A stretch of 46,546 nucleotides of DNA from Bacillota bacterium. Its GTDB lineage: Bacteria > Bacillota > Clostridia > Lachnospirales > Lachnospiraceae. Below are positions 1 through 6,998 of this stretch, piece after piece. Every line of letters begins with the position of its first letter. Within the stretch, counting starts at the first letter, position 1. A model generated the notes under the pieces. The model ran no database searches. It was not told where the DNA came from and worked only from the letters and a program-made list of their open reading frames with translations. The DNA lies in the NCBI GenBank assembly GCA_023408815.1, contig JAEYJO010000048.1, positions 1 through 46,546 on the forward strand, read 5' to 3'. The translations under genes were made by a program, and so were the position numbers.

Positions 1-55
1 CTTGAACACTTCTATTCTAACGGAAAGGTGATTTTTTTGTATAACAATCGATGCG

Positions 56-78
56 CACCCGCATAGCGGGTGGTTTTT
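56..78 (+). terminator. Terminator-like hairpin at the left edge
   Basis: A perfect 7-bp stem (CACCCGC / GCGGGTG, 3-nt loop ATA) is followed by GTTTTTTG, so it reads as an intrinsic terminator on the plus strand. No plus-strand gene is visible to its left inside the window, so it would serve a gene beyond the edge. Short hairpins of this kind also occur at the ends of IS200/IS605-type elements; no transposase is present to support that here. Confidence 0.45.
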
Positions 79-130
79 TGACTTCGCACGCTTTGCGCAC
101 TCAGCCAGGCTAAAGCCATAAATAAAATGA

Positions 131-170
131 AAGCAGGCATATCCGTTCAGATTGAACGATATGCCTGCTT
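131..170 (-). terminator. Intrinsic terminator of the cold-shock gene
   Basis: AAGCAGGCATAT and ATATGCCTGCTT form a long stem with further pairing of CGTTCA and TGAAC near the loop. Read on the minus strand, the stem is followed by a T-rich stretch (TTTCATTTTATTTA). It lies about 95 bases past the stop codon of the cold-shock gene and would end its transcript. The plus-strand side also has a short T-run, so it may act in both directions. Confidence 0.75.
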
Positions 171-264
171 TCTTATACATCTCACCCGGCGGTGCCCATA
201 AACATATTGTTGTTATGCTGTCTTATAAAGGACTGCCTGACAAGTGGTCTTTTTAGATGATTCT

Positions 265-465
265 TTATGCCGGACGAACATTAATTGCCTGTAATCCGCG
301 TGCACCTTTTGTAACATCAAATACTACGGATTGACCTTCATCCAATGTCTTATATCCATCCATCGTGAGTCCTGAGTAATGTACAAATACATCGCCTCCC
401 TGCTCGTCAGTGATGAAACCAAATCCTTTTTGTCCGTTGAACCATTTTACTGTACCTTTATTCAT
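265..465 (-). CDS. csp: Cold-shock domain protein (CspA family)
   Basis: This 66-residue protein is a single cold-shock domain, the normal length for the family. Both RNA-binding motifs are visible: KGFGFI (RNP1, about residues 13-18) and DVFVHY (RNP2, about residues 25-30), with the family opening GTVKWFNGQKG. Such proteins bind single-stranded RNA or DNA and act as RNA chaperones in the cytoplasm. The start is well fixed by AAGGAGG 9 bases before the ATG. The gene is monocistronic, with its own terminator downstream and a long hairpin followed by a T-run in the upstream leader, which may be a regulatory element. Which csp paralogue it is cannot be told from sequence alone. Confidence 0.95.
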   Translation of the reverse strand: MNKGTVKWFNGQKGFGFITDEQGGDVFVHYSGLTMDGYKTLDEGQSVVFDVTKGARGLQAINVRPA

Positions 466-512
466 AAAAGATACCTCCTTAAATTTTTATATACTTTATA
501 AAATTAAAAAAA

Positions 513-566
513 TCACATATTTTTTGTGAATCATCAATACAATAATGACTTACAAAAAATATGTGA
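513..566 (-). promoter_or_regulatory. 15-bp perfect inverted repeat upstream of csp
   Basis: TCACATATTTTTTGT (513-527) and ACAAAAAATATGTGA (552-566) are perfect reverse complements separated by 24 bases. On the minus strand the second arm runs directly into TTTTTTTAATTT, so in RNA this would be an A/T-rich hairpin followed by a U-tract, 47 bases before the csp start codon. It could be an attenuator or temperature-sensitive leader of csp, or the terminator of a lost upstream gene. The pairing is observed; the role is inferred. Confidence 0.6.
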
Positions 567-830
567 AATCAAAACTTTATCAAAAATACATTTACAACAT
601 ATCACAAAGAGAAATAAAAGTCAAGAGAAAAAATTATATCGTTATATTTATAATCTTGGTGAAAAATGTTTCATTGCTTCCATAACTTCTTCTATTGCTT
701 CAGGTTTTACTATTTGCCGAAATTACCAAAATTGTTAATCGTTTAAAGATGACACGCGGTGAAACAACAGGCTTGCCCTGCCGTGTAGCGGCAAAACTAT
801 AATAACAAGACACAACGGTAAACAATAGCA

Positions 831-854
831 TGGCGCAGCTTTTTTACTGCGCCA
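831..854 (-). terminator. Probable terminator of the alpha/beta hydrolase gene
   Basis: TGGCGCAG and CTGCGCCA form a perfect 8-bp stem with an 8-nt loop, about 70 bases past the hydrolase stop codon. The tail on the minus strand (TGCTATTGTTTACC) is only moderately T-rich, so termination strength is uncertain. Confidence 0.45.
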
Positions 855-924
855 CATTTCGTTAGATATTCTTTGTCAATTGGAAATTTGTAAGATAAAA
901 TAGAAAACCAAACTCATCTCATGC

Positions 925-1740
925 TCAATGATTTTCAATAAAATTCACTAAAACCTCATTAAATTTATCTTTCTGGTCATAGAAAGTCGCATGGCCAGAT
1001 AGTTCAAATGGTACCAGCTTGGAATTGGGTATCATTTTATTTTGTATTTCACCTAATTCAAACGGAACGATTTTATCATGTGTTCCATGAATGATTAAAG
1101 TAGGCACACGAATAGATTCTAAATCAGTGAACAGGACTTCTTTAATCCAAGTTTCTTCAACAGAAGCGGTTGACCAGCTGGCGGCCCGAAGCCCCAGTTG
1201 AAAAAACCAGTCTGAAAAAGCTCCCGTAATATGTTGAAAGAAAAAATTATTTCCAAAATTCTGCAGCATTTGCGGACGGTCGTCATAGGTATCCTTGATC
1301 ATCTGCGTCACAACTTCTTTATCCACTCCATAAGGAAAATCGGGGAGTTTTATTAAACTAGGCGCAGCAGCGGCAAAAAGTGCCAATTTAGATACTCCGT
1401 AACCTTTATGCCGCCCCATATACTTTACTGCTATTGATCCTCCAGTAGAATGTCCGGCCAAAGTAAAGTCATGCAGGCGCAAAGCCTCCACAATATATCT
1501 CACATCATCTGACAAAGTGGCATAATCGTAACCTTGAAATGGTCTGTCAGACTCACCAAACCCCCTTATGTCCATTCCAATACATCTGTAACCCAGTTTC
1601 GGAATTTGGTTAAACTGGTACTCAAACAAATTGTGATCTCCAGGCCACCCATGTATAAATAAAATTGTCTTTTTACATCCTGGATTAAGATCCTCTACAT
1701 ATATTCTTACATTATCTCCGGTAGTAACATAAAAACCCAT
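925..1740 (-). CDS. Alpha/beta-fold hydrolase
   Basis: The 271-residue product is a soluble alpha/beta hydrolase of the haloperoxidase/epoxide-hydrolase-like group. The oxyanion HGW motif is at residues 30-32, the nucleophile elbow GHSTGG puts Ser98 in place, the acid is Asp222 in HGTHDKIVP, and the base is His250 in SGHATFYDQ, so the catalytic triad is intact. A lid region rich in Phe and Trp (about residues 135-200) sits between core strands. There is no signal peptide, so it acts in the cytoplasm. The start has AAGGAG 7 bases upstream. It stands alone, with a hairpin downstream. The substrate cannot be read from sequence; ester or lactone hydrolysis is the safest guess. Confidence 0.9.
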   Translation of the reverse strand: MGFYVTTGDNVRIYVEDLNPGCKKTILFIHGWPGDHNLFEYQFNQIPKLGYRCIGMDIRGFGESDRPFQGYDYATLSDDVRYIVEALRLHDFTLAGHSTGGSIAVKYMGRHKGYGVSKLALFAAAAPSLIKLPDFPYGVDKEVVTQMIKDTYDDRPQMLQNFGNNFFFQHITGAFSDWFFQLGLRAASWSTASVEETWIKEVLFTDLESIRVPTLIIHGTHDKIVPFELGEIQNKMIPNSKLVPFELSGHATFYDQKDKFNEVLVNFIENH

Positions 1741-1854
1741 AATTATGCTCCTTGATGGTACATTTAATTAATTATATTCATATGTTACTAATCTAATGAA
1801 GAGTTTGTTGTTATCAGAAACTATTTTAACCGGCAGGAAAGTGTTAATCCCAGC

Positions 1855-2046
1855 TCAAATTTCTTCCTTAATACTAAACAGATATTTAGCATCTTCAACC
1901 GACAATTTAGCGGTTCCATTTTCCCCTTTGATAGCAAAACTATTTGAAAACTCTTTGTATGTATACTCTCTTCCTTTAACAAATATCACATCAACACCAT
2001 TTTTCATCACTATAGAAAATGTACTTTTGGGTATCGCTCTAACCAT
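1855..2046 (-). CDS. Small hypothetical protein (63 residues)
   Basis: This short minus-strand frame encodes a 63-residue protein with balanced composition and a likely beta-rich fold (alternating hydrophobic residues in the first half, then a SVEDAKYLF helix). An AAAGGGATG stretch lies just upstream of the ATG and could bind ribosomes. No family is recognised. It has no cysteines, signal peptide or membrane segment. A longer plus-strand frame overlaps it (1796-2089) but has no good ribosome binding site and a less protein-like sequence, so the minus-strand frame is preferred. Confidence 0.55.
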   Translation of the reverse strand: MVRAIPKSTFSIVMKNGVDVIFVKGREYTYKEFSNSFAIKGENGTAKLSVEDAKYLFSIKEEI

Positions 2047-2140
2047 AATATTTCATCCCTTTCCCCTAATCCATGATTTTAAATATTGAAACAGTATGGT
2101 TTTTATTTTATCATGAAATGCAATTTTCTTCTATATTTGT

Positions 2141-2189
2141 ACAAAAAGAAATCCAGACCGCCATTCCCAAAACGAGAGGTGATCTGGAT
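2141..2189 (-). terminator. Terminator of the SDR gene
   Basis: ATCCAGA (2151-2157) and TCTGGAT (2183-2189) form the base of an imperfect stem with extra CC/GG pairing inside. On the minus strand the stem is followed by TTCTTTTTGT. It lies 20 bases past the SDR stop codon. Confidence 0.6.
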
Positions 2190-2208
2190 CAATTGAAAGA
2201 CTCATTTA

Positions 2209-2970
2209 TTAATATGCTGTCATGCCGCCATCAACTACAAGGGTTGTCCCATTGACAAAACTCGATTCATCTGATGCAAGAAATACTGCGGCTGCGGCAA
2301 GCTCCTCAGGGTCACCATTACGCGGATTAGTTCCAATTCCTGCCATTGCACGTTCCAAACCAAAAGGATCCGGATTGCTGATGCCCGCCTCACTAATCTC
2401 TGTGGAAACACCGCCAGGACAAATCGCATTGCATCGAATTCCTTTTTGTGCATACATAAATCCAATATTTTTTGTTAACCCGACCAAAGCAAATTTTGAT
2501 GAAGTATATGCCGCGCCTGCACGCGAACCCTGAAGTCCGCCAACAGAAGCAATATTAATAATATTGCCATAGCCCTGTTTGAGCATCTGTTTTACTGCTT
2601 TACGGCAAAGGACAAACGGACCTGTCAAATTTACATCAATTATATGATGCCACATTTCATCTGTCAGCTCGCCAATAGAAGTCATTTCATCCATAATACC
2701 TGCATTGTTAATCAAGACATCAATACGACCATACTCTTCCACAACATCATCCATCATCTGTTCCATCTGCTGTTGGTTCGATACGTCTCCTGCCTTGGCA
2801 ACTATTATGTTACCATTGTGCTCGGCTTCTTGAGCAATAGCTTCCAAGCGCTCTTTACGTCTTGCTACAGCAATAACGGTTGCTCCTTCTGCGGCAAAGC
2901 GTAAAGCCATTGCCCTTCCCATTCCTGCACTGGCTCCTGTAATGACAGCCACCTTATTCTTTAACCTCAT
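2209..2970 (-). CDS. Short-chain dehydrogenase/reductase (SDR family)
   Basis: The 253-residue protein is a classical SDR oxidoreductase, usual length about 250. The dinucleotide-binding TGASAGMG is at residues 11-18, NNAG at 88-91, catalytic Ser142, Tyr155 and Lys159 (YTSSK), and a PGG motif follows. An Arg-rich stretch after beta-strand 2 (ARRKER) suggests NADP(H) preference. The nearest characterised relatives are 3-oxoacyl-ACP reductases and glucose or steroid dehydrogenases, but the substrate is not determinable. The frame extends 12 residues further upstream; the start at 2970 is chosen because AGGAGG lies 6 bases before that ATG. Monocistronic, with its own terminator. Confidence 0.9.
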   Translation of the reverse strand: MRLKNKVAVITGASAGMGRAMALRFAAEGATVIAVARRKERLEAIAQEAEHNGNIIVAKAGDVSNQQQMEQMMDDVVEEYGRIDVLINNAGIMDEMTSIGELTDEMWHHIIDVNLTGPFVLCRKAVKQMLKQGYGNIINIASVGGLQGSRAGAAYTSSKFALVGLTKNIGFMYAQKGIRCNAICPGGVSTEISEAGISNPDPFGLERAMAGIGTNPRNGDPEELAAAAVFLASDESSFVNGTTLVVDGGMTAY

Positions 2971-3075
2971 GACAATCCTCCTATTTATGTGTATAGTGAG
3001 TTGCATGATTATTATATCACTTTGTTAAAAAATAATCAATATGATCATATGACCGGCAAATACTCAATACCCATA

Positions 3076-3231
3076 TTAATCTTCATCCGATTTGTATTCG
3101 AATTCTATCGTATCTCCTTCCTGAATATCATCCGCGAACCATCTGCGTGCAACATCAAGCAAAGAACCTGAGTCATCATCTATTGCGCACGTCACTATCC
3201 TATTTTCGATTCTGATTATTGTTAGTTTCAT
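3076..3231 (-). CDS. DUF3006-like small protein (51 residues)
   Basis: A 51-residue frame starts at an ATG with AGAGGAGGG immediately upstream (second of two adjacent ATGs, best spacing). The protein opens MKLTIIRIENRIVTC and ends EGDTIEFEYKSDED, matching the pattern of DUF3006 proteins: a short beta-strand protein in which a Lys/Asp-rich turn separates an N-terminal 'I.R.E....C' strand from a 'EGD.I' strand. DUF3006 proteins have no settled function and often neighbour metallo-hydrolases. A long hairpin precedes the gene at 3257-3310. The family assignment is by eye and moderate. Confidence 0.7.
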   Translation of the reverse strand: MKLTIIRIENRIVTCAIDDDSGSLLDVARRWFADDIQEGDTIEFEYKSDED

Positions 3232-3256
3232 CATACCCTCCTCTTATGTAAAAAAA

Positions 3257-3310
3257 TAAAATAACATATTACAATAAGTAAACATTTATTTATTGTAGTA
3301 TGTTATTTTA
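3257..3310. repeat. 26-bp-arm A/T-rich hairpin
   Basis: Arms 3257-3282 and 3285-3310 are reverse complements apart from two positions, both of which would be G-U pairs in plus-strand RNA (they become A-C mismatches in minus-strand RNA). The loop is only 2 bases. The element sits between a decayed frame and the DUF3006-like gene. It could be a terminator or a tiny palindromic insertion element. Confidence 0.65.
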
Positions 3311-3417
3311 AATAATAAAGTTGATACTGTCCAGATAAGTTGATAACCGGACCTTCAGAATAATTTGCTCAAAAAGGTTGAAAACCATCTCCATCTATCC
3401 TCAACAGCTTTAGCATT

Positions 3418-3673
3418 TTAATATTCTTTTCCCTTTCTTTTCACAGTATCAATTTGTTTCTGTGCATTCTTTCTATTAAGAATACCACTTTCATCAGTAT
3501 ATTTCAATAGCAGTGTTCCTGATTGAGGGCTTCTTCATCGTTTTGTCCGTTCTCTCAAGTGAGGTCTTCGTAAACATATTGGGCAGACTTTTAAACTCGT
3601 CCAAATTATTTAAGTCACCGTTCACCTTCACAACACCATTAATGAAATGAATACTCCTTTTACACAGTATCAT
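3418..3673 (-). pseudogene. Broken reading frame downstream of ktrA
   Basis: On the minus strand a frame begins at an ATG overlapping the ktrA stop codon (3673) and runs to a stop at 3494. From about 3530 on, the +1 frame continues as a plausible Lys-rich C-terminus ending in TVKRKGKEY at 3418. Together they look like a single small gene (about 80 residues) split by a frameshift. No family is recognised. An AAAAGGAG sequence lies inside the frame, so a shorter original start is possible. It could also be chance open sequence. Confidence 0.35.
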
Positions 3674-4341
3674 GAGGTCAAATGCCGTTCAAATTTTATA
3701 ATGCTATCTTTTGTGCCCACAACGGCGATCCAATCGTTTGTATTCAATTGAAGGTCAGGTGTAATCTCAATAATAGTTTCATTTCCTCTGACAATCGCAA
3801 TAATATTAAGGCCGAACTTTTTACGAAAGTTCAGTTCAAAAATGGTTCTTCCATGCAGCTTTTCGGTCAACCTGATCTCTGAAATCGCATATTGATTTGA
3901 AAGGTCAATATAATCCAATGCCCTTGGCGTTGTCAGTGAATTTGCAAGGCGAATAGCGCGTTCCTTCTCTGGATAAACCACCTCCGCTCCTATCTTTTGC
4001 AATACCCTTCCGTGCTCCGCACTGATTGCCTTTGCAATGACACGAGGGACGCCCAACTCAATCACATTGAGCGTTGTTAGAATACTTGCTTCAATATGTT
4101 CTCCAATACACACAATGACCGTGCCACAATTCTGTATTCCGGCCTCCTCCAACGTTGATTTGTCCAATTGGTCAATCACAAAGGCCTGCTGTACTTTGTC
4201 TTGGATTTGTTTGACTTTGCTCTCGTTGTTATCAAGCACTAATACTTCTTTCCCATTGTCGGAAAGTGTCTTCGCAAGAGCATATCCGAAACGGCCCAGT
4301 CCTATAACTCCGAAAGCGATACTCGATTTATAACCCGGCAT
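3670..4341 (-). CDS. ktrA: Potassium uptake regulatory subunit KtrA (TrkA family)
   Basis: The 223-residue protein has the RCK layout: an N-terminal Rossmann domain with GLGRFG (residues 14-19) that binds ATP/ADP or NAD, and a C-terminal TrkA_C domain (about residues 140-223). KtrA forms a cytoplasmic octameric ring that gates the KtrB membrane subunit. It follows ktrB by 10 bases on the same strand, giving a ktrB-ktrA operon. AGGAG precedes the ATG. In many Bacillota the C-terminal domain binds c-di-AMP; nothing here confirms that. No ydaO-type c-di-AMP riboswitch pattern was seen upstream of the pair. Confidence 0.93.
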   Translation of the reverse strand: MPGYKSSIAFGVIGLGRFGYALAKTLSDNGKEVLVLDNNESKVKQIQDKVQQAFVIDQLDKSTLEEAGIQNCGTVIVCIGEHIEASILTTLNVIELGVPRVIAKAISAEHGRVLQKIGAEVVYPEKERAIRLANSLTTPRALDYIDLSNQYAISEIRLTEKLHGRTIFELNFRKKFGLNIIAIVRGNETIIEITPDLQLNTNDWIAVVGTKDSIIKFERHLTS

Positions 4342-4351
4342 AATTTTTCTC

Positions 4352-5647
4352 CTATCCTATTGTTACTCTTTCTTCCACGTAAGAAAGGTTCGATGAGGGC
4401 TGGTACACCCATATACATGCCATGGTGAGCGGCCCAAGCCGACCGATAAACATGGTCAGGCATAAAAGGATTTTGCTAATGTCTGCCAAATCTGGTGTAA
4501 TGCCAGTTGACAAACCTACTGTGCCAAATCCCGACACGACTTCAAAAAAAACCTGCATGAAGGTGAACTGCGGCTCAATAATACAAATCAGAAAAGTCAT
4601 GACGCATACAACGATCATCGCCAAGATCGTAACGGTAAACGCTTTCATGATGCTTTCATTTGGGATTTTTCTCCGGAAAGCAGTACAATCCCGTTTGCCA
4701 GCAAACGCAGAGAGGCTTTTCAGCAGAGTAAATGCGGTTGTTGTCTTTATACCGCCCCCCGTTGACCCCGGCGAAGCGCCGATAAACATTAAGATAATTA
4801 AAACAAATTGTCCCGCAGAGGTAAATTCTCCAGGCGCGTATGTGCTGAAGCCTGCTGTTCTTGCGGAAGTGCTTTGAAAAAAGGCGCCTAACCATGTTAC
4901 ATCGTCCGTAAGTTTCAATAGGACCGTACCAATAGCCAGCAATGATACCGTCATCGTCAGAACGATTTTTGTATTCATGCTCAGGTCTCGCAAAGAACGT
5001 TTATATAGTATCTCCCGAATGACATAAAACCCTAAACCGCCGAAAATGACCAGTCCGCAGGTCGTCAGGTTCAGCAACACATTATCTCGATAGGGAATCA
5101 GATTCTGATATCCGCCAAGGATGTCAAACCCGGAGTTGTTGAAAGCCGCTACGGAATGAAAGGCACTGATTCCTAATGCCGACAAGGGGGGATAGTCCTG
5201 TAAAAACACAATATAACTGAGAGCCATGCCAACAACTTCAAAGCATAACGTCACTAGCATAACAGACTTTACCAACTGTACTACGCCTTTAAGCGTATCC
5301 AAGTTTAAAGCTTCCTTCACAAGAACACGCTCTCTGAGCCCAATCTTTTTCCCTGCCACTAGAATGAATGTAACACCGATAGAAGTGATGCCCAGTCCTC
5401 CAATTTGAATCAATAGCGCAACTATAGTTCGTCCAAACACACTGAAGTTATCTGCCGTGTCGATGGCAATAAGTCCTGTCACACAAACAGCGCTTGTGGA
5501 AGTAAACAGCGCGTCTATAGGGCGAATCGTAACGCCAGAATTCGCTGAAATAGGTAAAAGCAGCAATATTGTTCCAAACAGGATTACAGAAGCAAATCCC
5601 AAAACTAAAAACCTGCCCGGATTTAACCATCTTGTTATCAATAGCAT
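4352..5647 (-). CDS. ktrB: Potassium uptake membrane subunit KtrB (TrkH family)
   Basis: The roughly 431-residue protein is a TrkH/KtrB K+ translocating subunit with four M1-P-M2 repeats. The four selectivity-filter segments are visible: VCVTGL (about 55-60), NNSGF (171-175), RTAGF (264-268) and GTVGL (376-380). The Gly-rich gating loop GASPGSTGGG (291-300) is also present. It works in the cytoplasmic membrane with KtrA. The frame could start at GTG 5650 or ATG 5647; GAGGGAG lies so close that the ATG is preferred. The leader between 5650 and 5710 holds a short hairpin. Confidence 0.93.
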   Translation of the reverse strand: MLLITRWLNPGRFLVLGFASVILFGTILLLLPISANSGVTIRPIDALFTSTSAVCVTGLIAIDTADNFSVFGRTIVALLIQIGGLGITSIGVTFILVAGKKIGLRERVLVKEALNLDTLKGVVQLVKSVMLVTLCFEVVGMALSYIVFLQDYPPLSALGISAFHSVAAFNNSGFDILGGYQNLIPYRDNVLLNLTTCGLVIFGGLGFYVIREILYKRSLRDLSMNTKIVLTMTVSLLAIGTVLLKLTDDVTWLGAFFQSTSARTAGFSTYAPGEFTSAGQFVLIILMFIGASPGSTGGGIKTTTAFTLLKSLSAFAGKRDCTAFRRKIPNESIMKAFTVTILAMIVVCVMTFLICIIEPQFTFMQVFFEVVSGFGTVGLSTGITPDLADISKILLCLTMFIGRLGPLTMACIWVYQPSSNLSYVEERVTIG

Positions 5648-5676
5648 CACACTCCCTCTTCTGTATTATGAATAAA

Positions 5677-5709
5677 GCTCCACTTTTCCATCTTATATGG
5701 AGCGTTTTT
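5677..5709. promoter_or_regulatory. Hairpin in the ktrB leader
   Basis: GCTCCA (5677-5682) and TGGAGC (5698-5703) pair across a 15-base loop, followed on the plus strand by GTTTTTA. No plus-strand gene lies to its left, so a terminator role there is doubtful. On the minus strand it sits about 30 bases before the ktrB start, downstream of a TATATT that could be a -10 box, and may be a leader structure. Confidence 0.35.
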
Positions 5710-5994
5710 AATATACCATTTATGGCATAAGCATTGGCTTAAGATTTCGATGATGACATTAATACTGCATTAAGACGTTGGCCCAGGCTTCTTTACCTTT
5801 TATATCAATGGAATTACTGTGCTAAAGATTAGATTGCTATGAAATTGCTTAGGCAGCCGGATACGGCAGCAAAAGCGAGAAAGATTGCAAAAAAAATAAA
5901 CCGCATAAAGCGGTTTTCATTGAAAAAGGATGTTACCTTTCTGTTACCTCTGAAAAAAAGATCGTACAAACGTCCTTTCTATCAGTGTTTGTTA
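5710..5994. other. Intergenic stretch between ktrB and the tmRNA gene
   Basis: No gene is supported. It carries the tmRNA terminator (5889-5916), a tandem GTTACCT direct repeat at about 5932-5950, and presumably the ktrB promoter. The end of ssrA is a common integration site for mobile elements, but no integrase or duplicated tmRNA end is seen. Confidence 0.5.
5889..5916 (-). terminator. Terminator downstream of tmRNA
   Basis: AAACCGC (5898-5904) and GCGGTTT (5910-5916) form a 7-bp stem with a 5-nt loop. On the minus strand the stem is followed by ATTTTTTTT. It lies about 80 bases beyond the 3' end of ssrA. Confidence 0.7.
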
Positions 5995-6341
5995 TGGAAT
6001 AGGCGGGAGTCGAACCCGCGTCCAAAGACCCATTCCCTGTCCTTCTACTATCATAGTCAATTATTTCGGGTTACCCCACATTCCCTCCTACATCAGGAAA
6101 TTGACACCCCGATGTATTCAGTAGCTTCATAATACGCCCGCGGGCTCAAAGCTTTGCCCGTGTCGTTTCCTACATAGTCGATGCCCGGTTCTTAATGTAT
6201 AGGTGCACTAAGTCGGACAGCTGCCATTAGGCAGCGTATGCTAAATTGTCTTCAGCGTTTATATTTATTTTTGCGATTTGACGCATCGCCTGCGGATAGC
6301 TTCTCCAGCTGCAAGACCCCTGTCGAAACCTTTACTATCCC
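5995..6341 (-). ncRNA. ssrA: Transfer-messenger RNA (tmRNA)
   Basis: The 3' end carries the tRNA-like T-arm (GGGTTCGACTCCCG) and an encoded CCA; the 5' end reads GGGATAG, which pairs with the 3' CTATTCC to make a 7-bp acceptor stem, and is followed by the conserved GTAAAGGTTTCGAC. The internal tag frame (6227-6274, minus) reads AKININAEDNLAYAA then TAA, a normal proteolysis tag ending in LAYAA or LAA-type residues. With SmpB, the RNA frees ribosomes stalled on broken mRNAs and marks the peptide for degradation. Its partner smpB lies immediately upstream. A consensus-like promoter is present. Confidence 0.97.
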
Positions 6342-6392
6342 TTATTCAGTTAATTGCCGATATAACATCACAAAATGTTTCGGCTCTTTTAT

Positions 6393-6421
6393 ATTATAAA
6401 GCAATTTCAAATAACAATCAA
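6393..6421 (-). promoter_or_regulatory. Promoter of ssrA
   Basis: On the minus strand TTGATT (6416-6421) and TATAAT (6393-6398) are separated by 17 bases, a good sigma-A promoter, about 50 bases before the mature 5' end of tmRNA. So ssrA can be transcribed apart from smpB. Confidence 0.75.
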
Positions 6422-6530
6422 TCCAAACGAAGTTATTTTATTCTTTTTATTTTTATTTCATCCTATTTCCTTTTAATACTATTTTATCCAATTTTTCATT
6501 AAATTTATTTTTATATAAATTTTATTCAAA

Positions 6531-6998
6531 TTATCCCCGCAGCTTTATTTTCATTTCTTTTTCCACTTCTCTTCTTTGATCCTTTTTAGCGATATCCTGC
6601 CTCTTGTCATAGAGCTTCTTACCTTTTGCAAGACCGATTTCTACCTTCGCCAAGCCATCTTTGAAGTATACCTGAAGAGGAATGAGCGTATAGCCCTTCT
6701 CGGCAATTTGACCGGTGAGCCTGCTGATCTCCTGCTTATGGAGCAACAGCTTCTTCACTCGAAGCGGATCCTTATTGAAGATATTTCCCTTTTCATAGGG
6801 ACTGACGTGCATTCCATAGGCGAACATCTCTCCGTTCTCAATACGGATAAAAGCCTCCTTAATACTGCACTTCCCCATACGCATGGACTTTACTTCCGTG
6901 CCATGAAGAACGACCCCCGCTTCGTACTTTTCTTCTATAAAATAATCGTGGTATGCTTTTTTATTGTTCGCAACCAGCTTCATCGCTTCTTTCGCCAT
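6531..6998 (-). CDS. smpB: SsrA-binding protein SmpB
   Basis: The 155-residue protein matches SmpB throughout: LVANNKKAYHDYFIEEKYEAG near the N-terminus, GTEVKSMR, and the basic C-terminal tail after KKLYDKRQ. SmpB binds the tRNA-like end of tmRNA and guides it into the empty ribosomal A site. The frame could start three codons earlier; the ATG at 6998 is preferred since AGAGG is 9 bases before it. The first 38 bases overlap the end of rnr, so the two are translated from one message. The ssrA gene follows. Confidence 0.96.
   Translation of the reverse strand: MAKEAMKLVANNKKAYHDYFIEEKYEAGVVLHGTEVKSMRMGKCSIKEAFIRIENGEMFAYGMHVSPYEKGNIFNKDPLRVKKLLLHKQEISRLTGQIAEKGYTLIPLQVYFKDGLAKVEIGLAKGKKLYDKRQDIAKKDQRREVEKEMKIKLRG

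Larger units (their letters stand above)
466..924. other. Gene-free A/T-rich stretch
   Basis: Between csp and the alpha/beta hydrolase there is no convincing gene. It holds the csp ribosome binding site and inverted repeat, a short fragment of open frame on the minus strand (648-722) that lacks a start, and a hairpin near 831-854. A plus-strand frame from 526 to 738 has no ribosome binding site and an unbiased, Asn/Ile/Lys-rich composition, so it is not called. The stretch looks like decayed sequence. Confidence 0.6.

Noticed and set aside
648..722. Minus-strand fragment ending VMEAMKHFSPRL before a stop
   Set aside because: Reads like the C-terminal end of a real protein but is only about 24 codons with no start; kept as a possible relic, not a gene.
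526..738. Plus-strand 70-residue open frame
   Set aside because: No ribosome binding site, low-complexity composition, and it overlaps the csp leader inverted repeat.
1796..2089. Plus-strand 97-residue open frame opposite the 63-residue orphan
   Set aside because: No ribosome binding site and less protein-like composition than the minus-strand frame.
5920..5994. Possible integrase remnant or att site beside tmRNA
   Set aside because: A tandem GTTACCT repeat is present, but there is no integrase and no duplicated tmRNA 3' end.
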